Positions 1-8,710 of a stretch of 64,000 nucleotides of DNA are shown here, one piece after another. The number at the start of each line of letters is the position of its first letter. Within the stretch, counting starts at the first letter, position 1. Position numbers and translations under genes: made by a program. Source of the DNA: Mycobacterium sp. GA-1199 (GTDB lineage Bacteria; Actinomycetota; Actinomycetes; Mycobacteriales; Mycobacteriaceae); NCBI RefSeq assembly GCF_001500045.1, contig NZ_LQIX01000053.1, positions 62,001 to 126,000 of the forward strand, written 5' to 3'. Under the pieces are notes generated by a model that was not told the DNA's origin, made no database searches, and saw nothing but the letters and a program-made list of their open reading frames with translations.

Positions 1-3000
1 CGAAGCCGACGCCGGCGACGTGCCCGGACTGTTCGGCGCCGAGCACGTTTCCTGCGCCGCGAATCTCCAAGTCCTTCATGGCCACGGCCATGCCCGCGCC
101 CAGTTCGTTGTTCTGCGCGATGGTGGCCAGCCGGTCATAGGCGGTCTCGGTGAGCGGAATCTCGGGCGGATACAGGAAATACGCGTAACCCCGTTCGCGG
201 CTGCGCCCGACCCGGCCCCTGAGCTGATGCAGTTGGGACAGGCCGAACGTGTCGGCGCGCTCGACGATCAAGGTATTGGCGTTGGAGATGTCCAGGCCGG
301 TCTCGACGATCGTCGTGCAGACCAGGATGTCGTACTCGCGGTTCCAGAACCCCTCGACCGTGCGCTCGAGCTGTTCCTCGGGCATCTGACCGTGCGCCAC
401 GACCACGCGCGCCTCGGGCACCAGCGCCGCCACCCGCGCGGCCGCCTGATCGATGGTCCTGACCCGGTTGTGAATGTAGAACGCCTGCCCGTCACGTAAC
501 AGTTCGCGGCGCAGCGCCGCGGCGATCTGCTTGTCGTCGTGGGGCCCGACATACGTCAGGACCGGGTAGCGCTCCTCGGGCGGGGTGAGGATCGTCGACA
601 TCTCCCGGATGCCGGCCAGGCTCATCTCCAGGGTTCGCGGAATCGGGGTGGCGCTCATGGTCAACACGTCGACGTGGGTGCGCATGGACTTGATGTGTTC
701 TTTGTGCTCGACGCCGAAGCGCTGTTCCTCGTCGACCACGATGAGGCCGAGGTCCTTCCAGGTGACACCGGTCTGCAGCAGCCGATGCGTGCCGATCACG
801 ATGTCGACGCTGCCGTCCTTCATGCCCTCGAGCACCGCACGCGACTCGGCTGGATCGGTGAAGCGCGACAACCCCTTTACCGTGACCGGAAATCCCGCCA
901 TCCGCTCGGAGAAAGTCTGCAGATGCTGGTCGGCCAGCAGCGTCGTCGGCACCAGCACCGCGACCTGCTTACCGTCCTGCACCGCCTTGAACGCCGCCCG
1001 CACCGCGATCTCGGTCTTGCCGTAGCCGACGTCACCGCAGATCACCCGGTCCATCGGCACGGGCTTCTCCATGTCGGCCTTGACCTCGGTGATGGCGGTC
1101 AACTGATCGACGGTCTCGGTGAAGCCGAACGCGTCCTCCATCTCGGCCTGCCACGGGCTGTCAGGACCGAACGCGTGGCCGGGCGACGCCTGCCGCTTGG
1201 CGTACAGCGACACCAGTTCGGCGGCGATCTCGCGAACTGCGCGGCGCGCCTTGGTCTTTGTGTTCGTCCAGTCGCTGCCGCCCAGCCGGGACAGCGTCGG
1301 CGACTCCCCGCCGACGTAGCGGGACAACTGGTCCAGCGAGTCCATCGGCACGTAGAGCTTGTCCGTGCCCCCGCCCCGTTTGGACGATGCGTACTCCAGC
1401 ACCAGGTACTCGCGACGAGCACCGCCGACGACGCGTTCGGTCATCTCGACGAACCGTCCGATGCCGTGCTGGTCGTGCACCACCAGATCGCCGGCGGACA
1501 GGGCCAGCGGGTCAACGACGTTGCGGCGCTTGGCGGCCAGCCGTTTGCCTTCGGTGGCGGTGGCGCGGTTGCCGGTGAGGTCGGTCTCCGTGATGATCAC
1601 CAGATTCGCGCCCGGAATCACCACACCGTCGTGCAGCGGTCCCTTGAGTACACCGACGACACCCTCTTTGATCGACACGCCAGGCTCCAAAATGCCTGCG
1701 GGAACGTCGGATTCGGCGAGTTGCTCGACGACGCGCTGCGCGGTGCCGGCGCCGGGTGTGACGACGGCTGCGTAACCGCCGGTGGCGACGTGGGCGCGCA
1801 GCATGGCGAAGATCTCGCTGATGCTCGCTTGTGAGCCGCGGGCCGACGGTGCGGGCCGGATGTCCACCTCGAAACCCGCTTCGTCGGACAGCTGGCTCAA
1901 CGTCCACCAGGGATGTCCGCCCTCGCGGGCCGCGGCGCGGGCGTCGTCGAGTTCGACGAATCCGGACGCGCCCAGCGACTCCAGGTCGATCGGCGCGTCG
2001 CCGCCCACGGCCGCCGTGGACCAGGACGCCTCCAGAAACTCGCGGCCGGTCTTGATCAGGTCGGCGGCCCTGGTGCGCACCTTCTCCGGATCGCAGATCA
2101 ACAGCGGCATGCCCGCGGGCAGCAGATCCGACAGGGTGGACAGCGCGTCGGGACGCAACAGCGGTAGCAGGGCCTCCATCCCGTCGACCGGGATCCCCTC
2201 GGAGAGCTTGGCCAGCATGTCGGGCACGGTGCCGGGCAGCGTGTTCTCCTGAACGGGGTGCTCGCGCGCGAGTTCGACGGCGCGCTCGCGGACGTCGTCG
2301 GTCAGCAGTACCTCACGGCACGGCACCGCGATGACGGTGTCGACGTCGATCTCGGAGATCGACCGCTGGTCGGCCACGGCGAACATCCGCATCTCGGACA
2401 CCTCGTCGCCCCAGAACTCGATGCGCACCGGATGCTCGTACGTCGGCGGGAACAGGTCGAGAATGCCTCCGCGCACCGCGAACTCACCGCGCTTGCCGAC
2501 CATGTCGACGCGGGTGTACGCGAGTTCGACGAGTCGCTCGATCAGGTTGTCGAATTCCGCTTCGACGCCCACGCTCAGGGTCACCGGTTCGACGTCGGCC
2601 ACGTCGGGCACCATCGGTTGCAGCAGCGACCGCACGGTGGTCACGACCACTTGCAGCGGCGGTCCGAGACGCGCGTCGTCGGCGTGGGTCAGCCTGCGCA
2701 ACAACATGAGCCGCGCGCCGACGGTGTCGACACCCGGGGACAGCCGTTCGTGGGGCAGCGTCTCCCACGAGGGGAACATCGCCACGGTTTCACCGAACAC
2801 GCCACGCAGTTCGGCGGTCAGATCGTCGGCCTCCCGCCCGGTGGCGGTCACGACGACCAGCGGACAGGCGTGCCCGATCGCGGACGCGACGAACACCCGG
2901 GCGGCGGCCGGGCCGACGATGGCCAGATCGGCGGGCTTGTCGGCGGCACGGCGCGAGATCTCGCTGAGGGAGGGATCTCGTAAGGCCAGATCGACGAGCC

Positions 3001-3043
3001 CGGCGATCGGGGTTGGGACGGACAGGGTCCCCGATGCGGTCAT
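1..3043 (-). CDS. mfd: Transcription-repair coupling factor Mfd (3' end outside window)
   Basis: ATP-driven DNA translocase that displaces RNA polymerase stalled at lesions and recruits UvrA for transcription-coupled repair. The reverse-strand frame is open from the left edge to an ATG at 3043, giving about 1014 residues; the family is about 1200, so the C-terminal end is missing. The N-terminal UvrB-like module carries TLPHERLSPGVDTVG around residue 95. Translocase motifs include Walker A CGDVGYGKTE near residue 671 and the DEEQ box near residue 772. The visible end (SGHVAGVGF) is the conserved helicase region. I chose MTASGTL as the start because it matches the mycobacterial protein; another in-frame ATG lies 12 bases upstream. 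The family assignment is secure. Confidence 0.96.
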   Translation of the reverse strand, partial: MTASGTLSVPTPIAGLVDLALRDPSLSEISRRAADKPADLAIVGPAAARVFVASAIGHACPLVVVTATGREADDLTAELRGVFGETVAMFPSWETLPHERLSPGVDTVGARLMLLRRLTHADDARLGPPLQVVVTTVRSLLQPMVPDVADVEPVTLSVGVEAEFDNLIERLVELAYTRVDMVGKRGEFAVRGGILDLFPPTYEHPVRIEFWGDEVSEMRMFAVADQRSISEIDVDTVIAVPCREVLLTDDVRERAVELAREHPVQENTLPGTVPDMLAKLSEGIPVDGMEALLPLLRPDALSTLSDLLPAGMPLLICDPEKVRTRAADLIKTGREFLEASWSTAAVGGDAPIDLESLGASGFVELDDARAAAREGGHPWWTLSQLSDEAGFEVDIRPAPSARGSQASISEIFAMLRAHVATGGYAAVVTPGAGTAQRVVEQLAESDVPAGILEPGVSIKEGVVGVLKGPLHDGVVIPGANLVIITETDLTGNRATATEGKRLAAKRRNVVDPLALSAGDLVVHDQHGIGRFVEMTERVVGGARREYLVLEYASSKRGGGTDKLYVPMDSLDQLSRYVGGESPTLSRLGGSDWTNTKTKARRAVREIAAELVSLYAKRQASPGHAFGPDSPWQAEMEDAFGFTETVDQLTAITEVKADMEKPVPMDRVICGDVGYGKTEIAVRAAFKAVQDGKQVAVLVPTTLLADQHLQTFSERMAGFPVTVKGLSRFTDPAESRAVLEGMKDGSVDIVIGTHRLLQTGVTWKDLGLIVVDEEQRFGVEHKEHIKSMRTHVDVLTMSATPIPRTLEMSLAGIREMSTILTPPEERYPVLTYVGPHDDKQIAAALRRELLRDGQAFYIHNRVRTIDQAAARVAALVPEARVVVAHGQMPEEQLERTVEGFWNREYDILVCTTIVETGLDISNANTLIVERADTFGLSQLHQLRGRVGRSRERGYAYFLYPPEIPLTETAYDRLATIAQNNELGAGMAVAMKDLEIRGAGNVLGAEQSGHVAGVGF

Positions 3044-3120
3044 GATGCCTTCCATCGTAGGCGCGCGCCGAAACGCTTGCCGCGACGAGGGTTTGCACCG
3101 ATCCCGCGACGAGATCTACG

Positions 3121-3768
3121 TCACTCGTCGAGCAACGGCGGGTCGTTCTCCAGATGCATCAGCCCGTTCCAGCACAGGTTGACCAGATGCGCGGCAACGA
3201 CCTCCTTCTTGGGCTCGCGAACGTCGAGCCACCACTGCGCGGTCATCGACACCGAGCCGACCAACGCCTGCGCGTAGAGCGGCGCCATCTCCGGGTCCAG
3301 TCCGCGGCGCGAGAAGTCGCCGGCCAGGATCGAGGACACCTGGTTGACGGCCTCGTTGAGCAGTGTCGAATAGGTGCTGCCCGAGGTGATCGACGCCGGG
3401 GAGTCGCGGATCAGGATGCGGAAGCCGTCGGTGCGCTCGTCGACGTAGGTCAGCAGGGCGAGTGCGACGCGTTCGATGCGCAGCCGCGAGCGGTTGTTGG
3501 TCATCCGGGTCAGCGACGAGGTGATCCCGTCGAGCAACGCCGACATCTCGCGGTCGACGACCACCGCGTACAGGCCCTCCTTGCCGCCGAAGTGCTCGTA
3601 GACGACGGGCTTGGAGACGTTCGCGCGCTGGGCGATCTCCTCGATCGAGGTGCCCTCGTAGCCGCGCTCGGCGAAGAGCTTGCGCGCGACCTCGATGAGC
3701 TGGTGGCGCCGCTCGGCGCCCGTCATCCGCGCCCGCGGCGCCCGGACCTCCTTGTCGGGTGCTGCCAC
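3121..3768 (-). CDS. TetR/AcrR-family transcriptional regulator
   Basis: DNA-binding repressor of about 215 residues, matching the TetR gene next to mfd in M. tuberculosis (Rv1019). The helix-turn-helix is in the first 70 residues (LFAERGYEGTSIEEIAQRANVSKPVVYEHFGGKEGLY), quoted here only as the span; its core is ISKP-type VSKPVVYEHF. The rest is a helical ligand-binding domain. The open frame continues upstream to 3909, but that start would overlap the tRNA-Gln gene, so I chose the GTG at 3768 (AAPDKEVRAPRARM). No clear Shine-Dalgarno precedes it, suggesting a leaderless message. It lies upstream of mfd on the same strand with a 77-base gap. The ligand and targets are unknown. Confidence 0.85.
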   Translation of the reverse strand: MAAPDKEVRAPRARMTGAERRHQLIEVARKLFAERGYEGTSIEEIAQRANVSKPVVYEHFGGKEGLYAVVVDREMSALLDGITSSLTRMTNNRSRLRIERVALALLTYVDERTDGFRILIRDSPASITSGSTYSTLLNEAVNQVSSILAGDFSRRGLDPEMAPLYAQALVGSVSMTAQWWLDVREPKKEVVAAHLVNLCWNGLMHLENDPPLLDE

Positions 3769-3884
3769 GGTTACCAGGTTAGATGCAGATGTAGGGGTCG
3801 GGCGGCGATCACGCGGCGAGGCGACGGCCGTGGGAACAAACGAAGAGGGGTCCGGCGATTGGACTAGCATCACGAGTTGTTCGA

Positions 3885-3956
3885 TCCGTCGTGGTGTAAT
3901 CGGCAGCACCTCTGATTTTGGTTCAGATAGTTCAGGTTCGAGTCCTGGCGACGGAG
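3885..3956 (+). tRNA. tRNA-Gln (anticodon TTG)
   Basis: A complete cloverleaf can be drawn. The acceptor arm is TCCGTCG paired with CGACGGA (3949-3955), followed by discriminator G. The anticodon stem TCTGA/TCAGA encloses loop TTTTGGT, giving anticodon TTG (reads CAA). The T arm contains GGTTCGAGTCC. CCA is not encoded. It lies between the divergent TetR gene and glmU. Confidence 0.95.
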
Positions 3957-4040
3957 CGATTTGGCCGCGATAGTGCGCTCACATGCGGCGTGACCGGCGT
4001 GTCGCGTATGAAACCGCACATCCGATAGGCAGGAGACCGG

Positions 4041-5519
4041 ATGACGGCAGCCCCTGAAACCGCGGTGGTCGTGCTCGCGGCCGGCGCCGGCACCCGGATG
4101 CGGTCCGACACCCCCAAAGTGCTGCACACGCTGGCGGGTCGCAGCATGCTCGCGCACGCGCTGCACGCGGTGGGCAAGGCGGCGCCTCAGCATCTGGTCG
4201 TCGTGGTCGGCAAGGACCGGGACCGGGTGAGGCCCGAGGTCGAGAGGCTGGCCGCCGAACTCGGCCGCCCGATAGCCACCGCGACCCAGGAGCAGCAGCT
4301 GGGCACCGGCCACGCCGTGCAGTGCGGTTTGACGGCACTGCCGCCCGACTTCGCCGGCACCGTGGTGGTCACTTCGGGCGACGTGCCGCTACTGGACGCC
4401 GACACGCTGGCGGACCTGGTCAGCACGCACAACACCCGGCCGACAGCGGTGACCGTGCTGACCACCACGCTGCCCGATCCGACCGGTTACGGCCGCATTC
4501 TGCGCACCCAGGACGGCGAAGTGATGGGCATCGTCGAACAGGCCGACGCCAGCCCCGAACAGCGCGCGATCACCGAGGTCAACGCGGGGGTGTACGCGTT
4601 CGACGCCGTTGGGCTGCGGTCCGCGCTGGGCCGGTTGGGCTCCGACAACGCCCAGCAGGAGCAGTATCTGACCGATGTCGTCTCGATCGTGCGTTCCGAC
4701 GGTCTGGTCGTACGGGCCAAACATGTCGACGACTCGATGCTGGTGGCGGGGGTCAATGATCGCGTGCAGCTGGCCGAGCTGGGCACCGAGCTGAACCGGC
4801 GCATCGTGGCCACGCACCAGCGGGCCGGTGTCACCGTGGTCGACCCCGCCACGACGTGGATCGACGTGGACGTGACCATCGGCCGCGACACCGTCCTCAA
4901 GCCGGGCACCCAGCTGCTCGAGGGCACCCGCATCGGCGGGCGGTGCGAGGTCGGGCCCGACACGACCCTGGCCGACGTCACCGTGGGTGACGGCGCGACG
5001 GTGTGCCGCACGCACGCCAGCTCGTCGGTGATCGGGGACGGCGCGACGGTCGGACCGTTCACCTACCTGCGGCCCGGCACCGTGCTGGGCGCCGACGGCA
5101 AGCTCGGCGCGTTCGTCGAAACCAAGAATTCCACCATCGGAACCGGCACCAAGGTGCCGCATCTGACATACGTCGGCGACGCCGACATCGGCGAGCACAG
5201 CAACATCGGGGCGTCCAGCGTCTTCGTCAACTACGACGGCGAGACCAAGAGCCGCACGACGATCGGCTCGCACGTCCGGACCGGGTCGGACACGATGTTC
5301 GTCGCCCCGGTCAGCGTCGGCGACGGCGCCTACACCGGGGCGGGGACCGTCGTGCGCGACGACGTGCCGCCGGGTGCGCTGGCCGTGTCGGCGGGGCCGC
5401 AGCGCAACATCGAGGGGTGGGTGACGCGCAAACGGCCGGGGTCGGCGGCGGCGCGAGCCGCGCAGCAGGCATCGGCCGACGAGGGCGGGCCGGCTACCGA
5501 TGACACGGAATCGCGGTGA
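4041..5519 (+). CDS. glmU: Bifunctional GlmU: GlcNAc-1-P uridyltransferase / GlcN-1-P acetyltransferase
   Basis: Makes UDP-N-acetylglucosamine for peptidoglycan and the arabinogalactan linker. The C-terminal half acetylates glucosamine-1-phosphate and the N-terminal half attaches UMP. The 492 residues match the mycobacterial length. The nucleotidyltransferase signature LAAGAGTRM and the following PKVLH are at the N terminus. From about residue 250 the protein is a left-handed beta-helix of hexapeptide repeats (for example IGRDTVLKPGTQL, VGDGATVGPFTYLRPG). The tail is rich in Ala, Asp and Glu. GGCAGGAGA sits just ahead of the ATG. The downstream gene prsA supplies PRPP, as in other mycobacteria. 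Confidence 0.97.
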   Translation: MTAAPETAVVVLAAGAGTRMRSDTPKVLHTLAGRSMLAHALHAVGKAAPQHLVVVVGKDRDRVRPEVERLAAELGRPIATATQEQQLGTGHAVQCGLTALPPDFAGTVVVTSGDVPLLDADTLADLVSTHNTRPTAVTVLTTTLPDPTGYGRILRTQDGEVMGIVEQADASPEQRAITEVNAGVYAFDAVGLRSALGRLGSDNAQQEQYLTDVVSIVRSDGLVVRAKHVDDSMLVAGVNDRVQLAELGTELNRRIVATHQRAGVTVVDPATTWIDVDVTIGRDTVLKPGTQLLEGTRIGGRCEVGPDTTLADVTVGDGATVCRTHASSSVIGDGATVGPFTYLRPGTVLGADGKLGAFVETKNSTIGTGTKVPHLTYVGDADIGEHSNIGASSVFVNYDGETKSRTTIGSHVRTGSDTMFVAPVSVGDGAYTGAGTVVRDDVPPGALAVSAGPQRNIEGWVTRKRPGSAAARAAQQASADEGGPATDDTESR

Positions 5520-5611
5520 CCGGCAGTTAGCGATCTGGCCACCCGGACACGCCCGGTGCGTCAAGCTACGTAGGATTACCCGGTATCGATCCCCGACCTT
5601 GAAGGCGCACT

Positions 5612-6592
5612 GTGGGCACCGAGTGGACCGACAATCGAAAAAATTTGATGTTGTTCTCGGGTCGGGCGCACCCCGAACTCGCTGAACAGGTCGCCAAGGA
5701 ACTCGACGTACCCGTGACGGCGCAGACCGCGCGGGACTTCGCCAACGGCGAGATCTTCGTCCGGTTCGACGAATCCGTCCGCGGTTGCGACGCCTTCGTG
5801 CTGCAGAGCCATCCCGCGCCGCTGAACCAGCACCTGATGGAACAGCTGATCATGATCGACGCGCTCAAGCGCGGCAGCGCCAAGCGGATCACCGCGATCC
5901 TTCCGTTCTATCCGTACGCGCGGCAGGACAAGAAGCACCGCGGGCGGGAACCGATCTCGGCGCGGTTGGTCGCCGACCTGCTCAAGACCGCGGGTGCCGA
6001 CCGGATCGTCACCGTCGACCTGCACACCGACCAGATCCAGGGCTTCTTCGACGGACCGGTCGACCACATGCGCGCGCAGAAGCTGCTCACCGGGTACATC
6101 GCCGAGCACTACTCCCATCACGACATGGTGGTCGTCTCGCCCGACTCCGGCCGGGTCCGCGTCGCCGAGAAGTGGGCGGACTCCCTCGGTGGCGTTCCGC
6201 TGGCGTTCATCCACAAGACGCGCGACCCGCTCAAACCCAACGAGGTGGTGTCCAACCGCGTCGTCGGCGACGTGCGGGGCAAGACCTGTGTGTTGACCGA
6301 CGACATGATCGACACCGGCGGCACCATCGCCGGCGCGGTCAAACTGCTCAAGGCCGACGGTGCGGGCGACGTGATCATCGCCGCAACGCACGGTGTGCTG
6401 TCGGATCCGGCCCGCGAGCGGATGGCCGATTCGGGCGCCTGCGAGGTGATCGTCACCAACACGCTGCCGATCGGTGACGACAAGCGCTTCCCGCAGTTGA
6501 CCGTGTTGTCGATCGCCCCGCTGCTGGCGAACACGATCCGCGCGGTTTTCGACAACGGCTCGGTCACCAGCCTCTTCGACGGGTCGGCATAG
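5612..6592 (+). CDS. prsA: Ribose-phosphate pyrophosphokinase (PRPP synthetase)
   Basis: Converts ribose-5-phosphate and ATP to PRPP for nucleotides, His, Trp, NAD and the decaprenyl-phosphoryl-arabinose precursor of the mycobacterial wall. The 326 residues equal the M. tuberculosis enzyme. Visible motifs are FANGEIFVRF, the flexible-loop region YPYARQDKKHRGREPIS, the metal/ribose site VTVDLHTDQIQGFF and the PRPP loop DDMIDTGGTIAG. The start is GTG at 5612, with an AAGG stretch about 10 bases upstream that could serve as ribosome-binding site. It follows glmU after 92 bases. The next gene begins directly after the stop, so prsA, the ArsC-like gene and lpqT probably form one transcript. Confidence 0.97.
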   Translation: MGTEWTDNRKNLMLFSGRAHPELAEQVAKELDVPVTAQTARDFANGEIFVRFDESVRGCDAFVLQSHPAPLNQHLMEQLIMIDALKRGSAKRITAILPFYPYARQDKKHRGREPISARLVADLLKTAGADRIVTVDLHTDQIQGFFDGPVDHMRAQKLLTGYIAEHYSHHDMVVVSPDSGRVRVAEKWADSLGGVPLAFIHKTRDPLKPNEVVSNRVVGDVRGKTCVLTDDMIDTGGTIAGAVKLLKADGAGDVIIAATHGVLSDPARERMADSGACEVIVTNTLPIGDDKRFPQLTVLSIAPLLANTIRAVFDNGSVTSLFDGSA

Positions 6593-6937
6593 ATGTCGAA
6601 AAGCGTCATCTACCACAACCCCAAGTGCTCGACCTCGCGGAAGACGTTGGACTTGTTGCGCGAGAACGGGATCGAGCCGACGGTGGTGCAGTACCTCAAG
6701 ACGCCGCCGAGTCGCGCCGAGCTGGAGAAGATGATCTCCGACGCCGGTATCGACGTGCGCACCGCCGTACGTAAGAAGGAGGCGTTGTACCGCGAATTGG
6801 GTTTGGCCGACGCCTCCGACGACGAGCTCCTCGACGCGATGGCCGCCAACCCGATTCTGATCGAGCGGCCGTTCGTCGTGACGCCGAAGGGCACCCGGTT
6901 GGCCCGGCCGATCGACGCGGTGCGCGAGATTCTGTGA
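6593..6937 (+). CDS. ArsC/Spx-family thioredoxin-fold protein (arsenate reductase-like)
   Basis: Small cytoplasmic protein of 114 residues with the ArsC fold. The signature HNPKCSTSRKTL near the N terminus supplies the single redox Cys (residue 12), and ERPFVVTPKGTRLARP is the conserved C-terminal strand region. Family members reduce arsenate with glutaredoxin-type thiols, or act as uncharacterised redox proteins (YfgD-like). No ars operon is present here, so a dedicated arsenic role is unproven. The ATG begins on the base after the prsA stop, and the 3' end overlaps lpqT by GTGA, indicating translational coupling. Confidence 0.88.
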   Translation: MSKSVIYHNPKCSTSRKTLDLLRENGIEPTVVQYLKTPPSRAELEKMISDAGIDVRTAVRKKEALYRELGLADASDDELLDAMAANPILIERPFVVTPKGTRLARPIDAVREIL

Positions 6938-7611
6938 GCCGTCCAGGCTTTCAGGTTGCCGCTGCGGTGACGGTCGTCGGCATCGCCGTTGTGTCCGGCT
7001 GCGGCACCGAACCGCCCAACTACCAGTCGGTGTGGTCGACGTCGCCGACGCCGACGTCGACCGCCGCCGAGCCGGATGACAAGCCGGTGCCCCTCGCGGC
7101 TTTCCTGGAACAGGCCGGTGTGACCGGCGAGCCCGTGTTCCCCGAGAAGCTCACCGATCTGACGGTCTCGTATCCGACGCCGGCCGGGTGGGAGCCGTAC
7201 TTCAACACCAACTTCGCGCCCGGAACCAGGGTGATCGCCAAGGGCGAGACATACCCGATCGCGATGCTGGTGGTGATGAAGTTGACCGGCGACTTCGACC
7301 CGCGCGAGGCGATCAAGCACGGATACGTCGGCGCCGAGATGTCGCAGAACTTCAAGCGCCTCAACGCTTCCATGGACGATTTCAAGGGTTTCCCGTCGGC
7401 GATGATCGAGGGCAGTTACGACCTCAACGGCACCCGGATGCACAGCTACAACCGCATCGTGATCGCGACCGGCGCGGCGCCCGCCAAGCAGCGCTATCTC
7501 GTCCAGTTCACGGTGACGGGCTACGCCCAGAAGGCCGCCGAGGAGGCCCCCGACATCGAGAAGATCATCGGCGGGTTCAACGTCGCCGTCCCCAAACCAC
7601 CGCCGAAGTAG
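6934..7611 (+). CDS. lpqT: Lipoprotein LpqT (LpqN/LpqT family)
   Basis: Secreted, probably membrane-anchored lipoprotein of 225 residues. A short hydrophobic signal peptide ends in the lipobox VSGC, with the acylated Cys at about residue 23. A Ser/Thr/Pro-rich linker leads into a globular LpqN-like domain with PTPAGWEPYF, MLVVMKLTGDFDP and a central strand pattern around FPSAMIEGSYDLNG. The function is not established; a role in cell-envelope or host interaction has been proposed for relatives. It starts at GTG, overlapping the ArsC-like stop. The ectodomain of the kinase at 42649-44364 has the same arrangement. Confidence 0.9.
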   Translation: MSRPGFQVAAAVTVVGIAVVSGCGTEPPNYQSVWSTSPTPTSTAAEPDDKPVPLAAFLEQAGVTGEPVFPEKLTDLTVSYPTPAGWEPYFNTNFAPGTRVIAKGETYPIAMLVVMKLTGDFDPREAIKHGYVGAEMSQNFKRLNASMDDFKGFPSAMIEGSYDLNGTRMHSYNRIVIATGAAPAKQRYLVQFTVTGYAQKAAEEAPDIEKIIGGFNVAVPKPPPK

Positions 7612-7623
7612 CCCCTGTTTCTC

Positions 7624-7684
7624 CGCGAAATTGCGTTCCAGCAGCGAAAGCGCGAGTGAGGGCCTGCTGGAATGCCATTTCGCG
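7624..7684. repeat. Long imperfect palindrome after lpqT
   Basis: Two 21-base arms (7624-7644 and 7664-7684) are inverted copies with two mismatches and a 19-base loop. The arms begin with CGCGAAATTGCGTTCC. It follows the lpqT stop and precedes the SDR gene, so it may end lpqT transcription. There is no T-run, and the arm length resembles dispersed palindromic elements rather than a classical terminator. Confidence 0.6.
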
Positions 7685-7706
7685 CGAACTCACTAGGGTG
7701 GTCGGC

Positions 7707-8576
7707 ATGAGTTGGACTGCCGCGGATCTGCCCTCCTTCGCCGGACGCACCGTCATCGTCACCGGTGCCAACAGCGGCATCGGTTTGATCACGGCGCGCG
7801 AGCTGGCCGGCGCGGGCGCCAAGGTCATCCTCGCCGTGCGCAACACCGCTAAAGGTGAGGAGGCCGCGGGCACGATCACCGGCGATGTCGAGGTCCGCAA
7901 GCTCGACCTGCAGGACCTGGCGTCCGTGCGCGCATTCGCCGACGGTGTCGAGGCGGTCGACGTGCTGGTCAACAACGCCGGCATCATGGCTGTGCCCTAC
8001 GCGTTGACCGTCGACGGGTTCGAGAGCCAGATCGGCACCAACCATCTCGGTCACTTCGCCCTGACGAACCTCCTGCTGCCGAAAATCAGCGACCGGGTCG
8101 TGACGGTGTCCTCGGTCATGCATTTCCTCGGCCGGATCAACCTCAAGGACCTCAACTGGAAGGCCCGGCCGTATCTGGCGTGGCCGGCCTACGGTCAGTC
8201 GAAGCTCGCGAATCTGCTGTTCACGAAGGATCTGCAGCGTCGACTCGACGAGGTGGGCTCGCCGATCCGTGCGATCGCCGCGCATCCGGGCTATTCCGCG
8301 ACGAACCTGCAGGGCCAGACGGGCAACCCGATCGGGACCCGCTTCTGGCTCGCCGCCAACCGGGTGTTCGCCACCGAGCCCGAGTTCGGTGCCCGCCAGA
8401 CCCTGTACGCGGTGGCCGAGGACCTGCCGGGCGACACGTTCGTCGGCCCACGCTTCGGCAGTCGTGGGCCCACCGGGCCGACGGGCTTCCGCAGCCCGCT
8501 GGCTCGCGACGGTCGGACGGCGAGCGCGCTGTGGGACCTCTCCGAGCACCTCACCGACACCAAGTTCCCGCTCTGA
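7707..8576 (+). CDS. Short-chain dehydrogenase/reductase (SDR), retinol dehydrogenase-like
   Basis: NAD(P)-dependent oxidoreductase of 289 residues. The cofactor-binding motif TGANSGIG is near residue 20, NNAG near residue 90, the catalytic Ser is in TVSSVMH, and the catalytic Tyr-Lys pair is in YGQSKLAN. It resembles the large SDR group annotated as oxidoreductases or protochlorophyllide reductase-like in mycobacteria; the substrate cannot be inferred. I chose ATG 7707 (MSWTAADLPSFAGRTV) because SDR homology begins just after it; the open frame upstream overlaps lpqT out of frame. It lies alone between lpqT and rplY. Confidence 0.9.
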   Translation: MSWTAADLPSFAGRTVIVTGANSGIGLITARELAGAGAKVILAVRNTAKGEEAAGTITGDVEVRKLDLQDLASVRAFADGVEAVDVLVNNAGIMAVPYALTVDGFESQIGTNHLGHFALTNLLLPKISDRVVTVSSVMHFLGRINLKDLNWKARPYLAWPAYGQSKLANLLFTKDLQRRLDEVGSPIRAIAAHPGYSATNLQGQTGNPIGTRFWLAANRVFATEPEFGARQTLYAVAEDLPGDTFVGPRFGSRGPTGPTGFRSPLARDGRTASALWDLSEHLTDTKFPL

Positions 8577-8626
8577 TTTGGGCCTGACCGGCGTTTCCGG
8601 CTACCCTGGCCGGTGATCACGGCGAG

Positions 8627-8645
8627 GGTGGCCCCGTGGGCCACC
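8627..8645 (+). promoter_or_regulatory. Hairpin in the rplY leader
   Basis: A perfect 8-base stem (GGTGGCCC / GGGCCACC) closes a CGT loop, 66 bases before the rplY start. It follows a weak promoter candidate (TTGGGC at 8578, TACCCT at 8602, spacing 18), so it would lie in the 5' untranslated region. Ribosomal-protein leaders are often autoregulated; here that is inference. Confidence 0.4.
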
Positions 8646-8710
8646 GTTATCGACGCGAACCTTGTGGTTGAGCCCCGCCGTGCCGAGCACACGACAGGAG
8701 CATCCACATC

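Noticed and set aside
539..1834. A 431-codon plus-strand frame opposite mfd
   Set aside because: The reverse strand reads as Mfd throughout with Walker A and DEEQ motifs; the plus-strand product has no recognisable sequence.
3769..3909. N-terminal extension of the TetR gene at the left end
   Set aside because: The extension would begin inside the tRNA-Gln gene and has no similarity to TetR proteins.
5576..6616. A 346-codon minus-strand frame across prsA
   Set aside because: Complement of the well-supported prsA gene; composition is that of a shadow frame.
6593..6937. Arsenic-resistance island
   Set aside because: Only a single ArsC-fold gene is present; no arsR, arsB/acr3 or other ars gene lies nearby.
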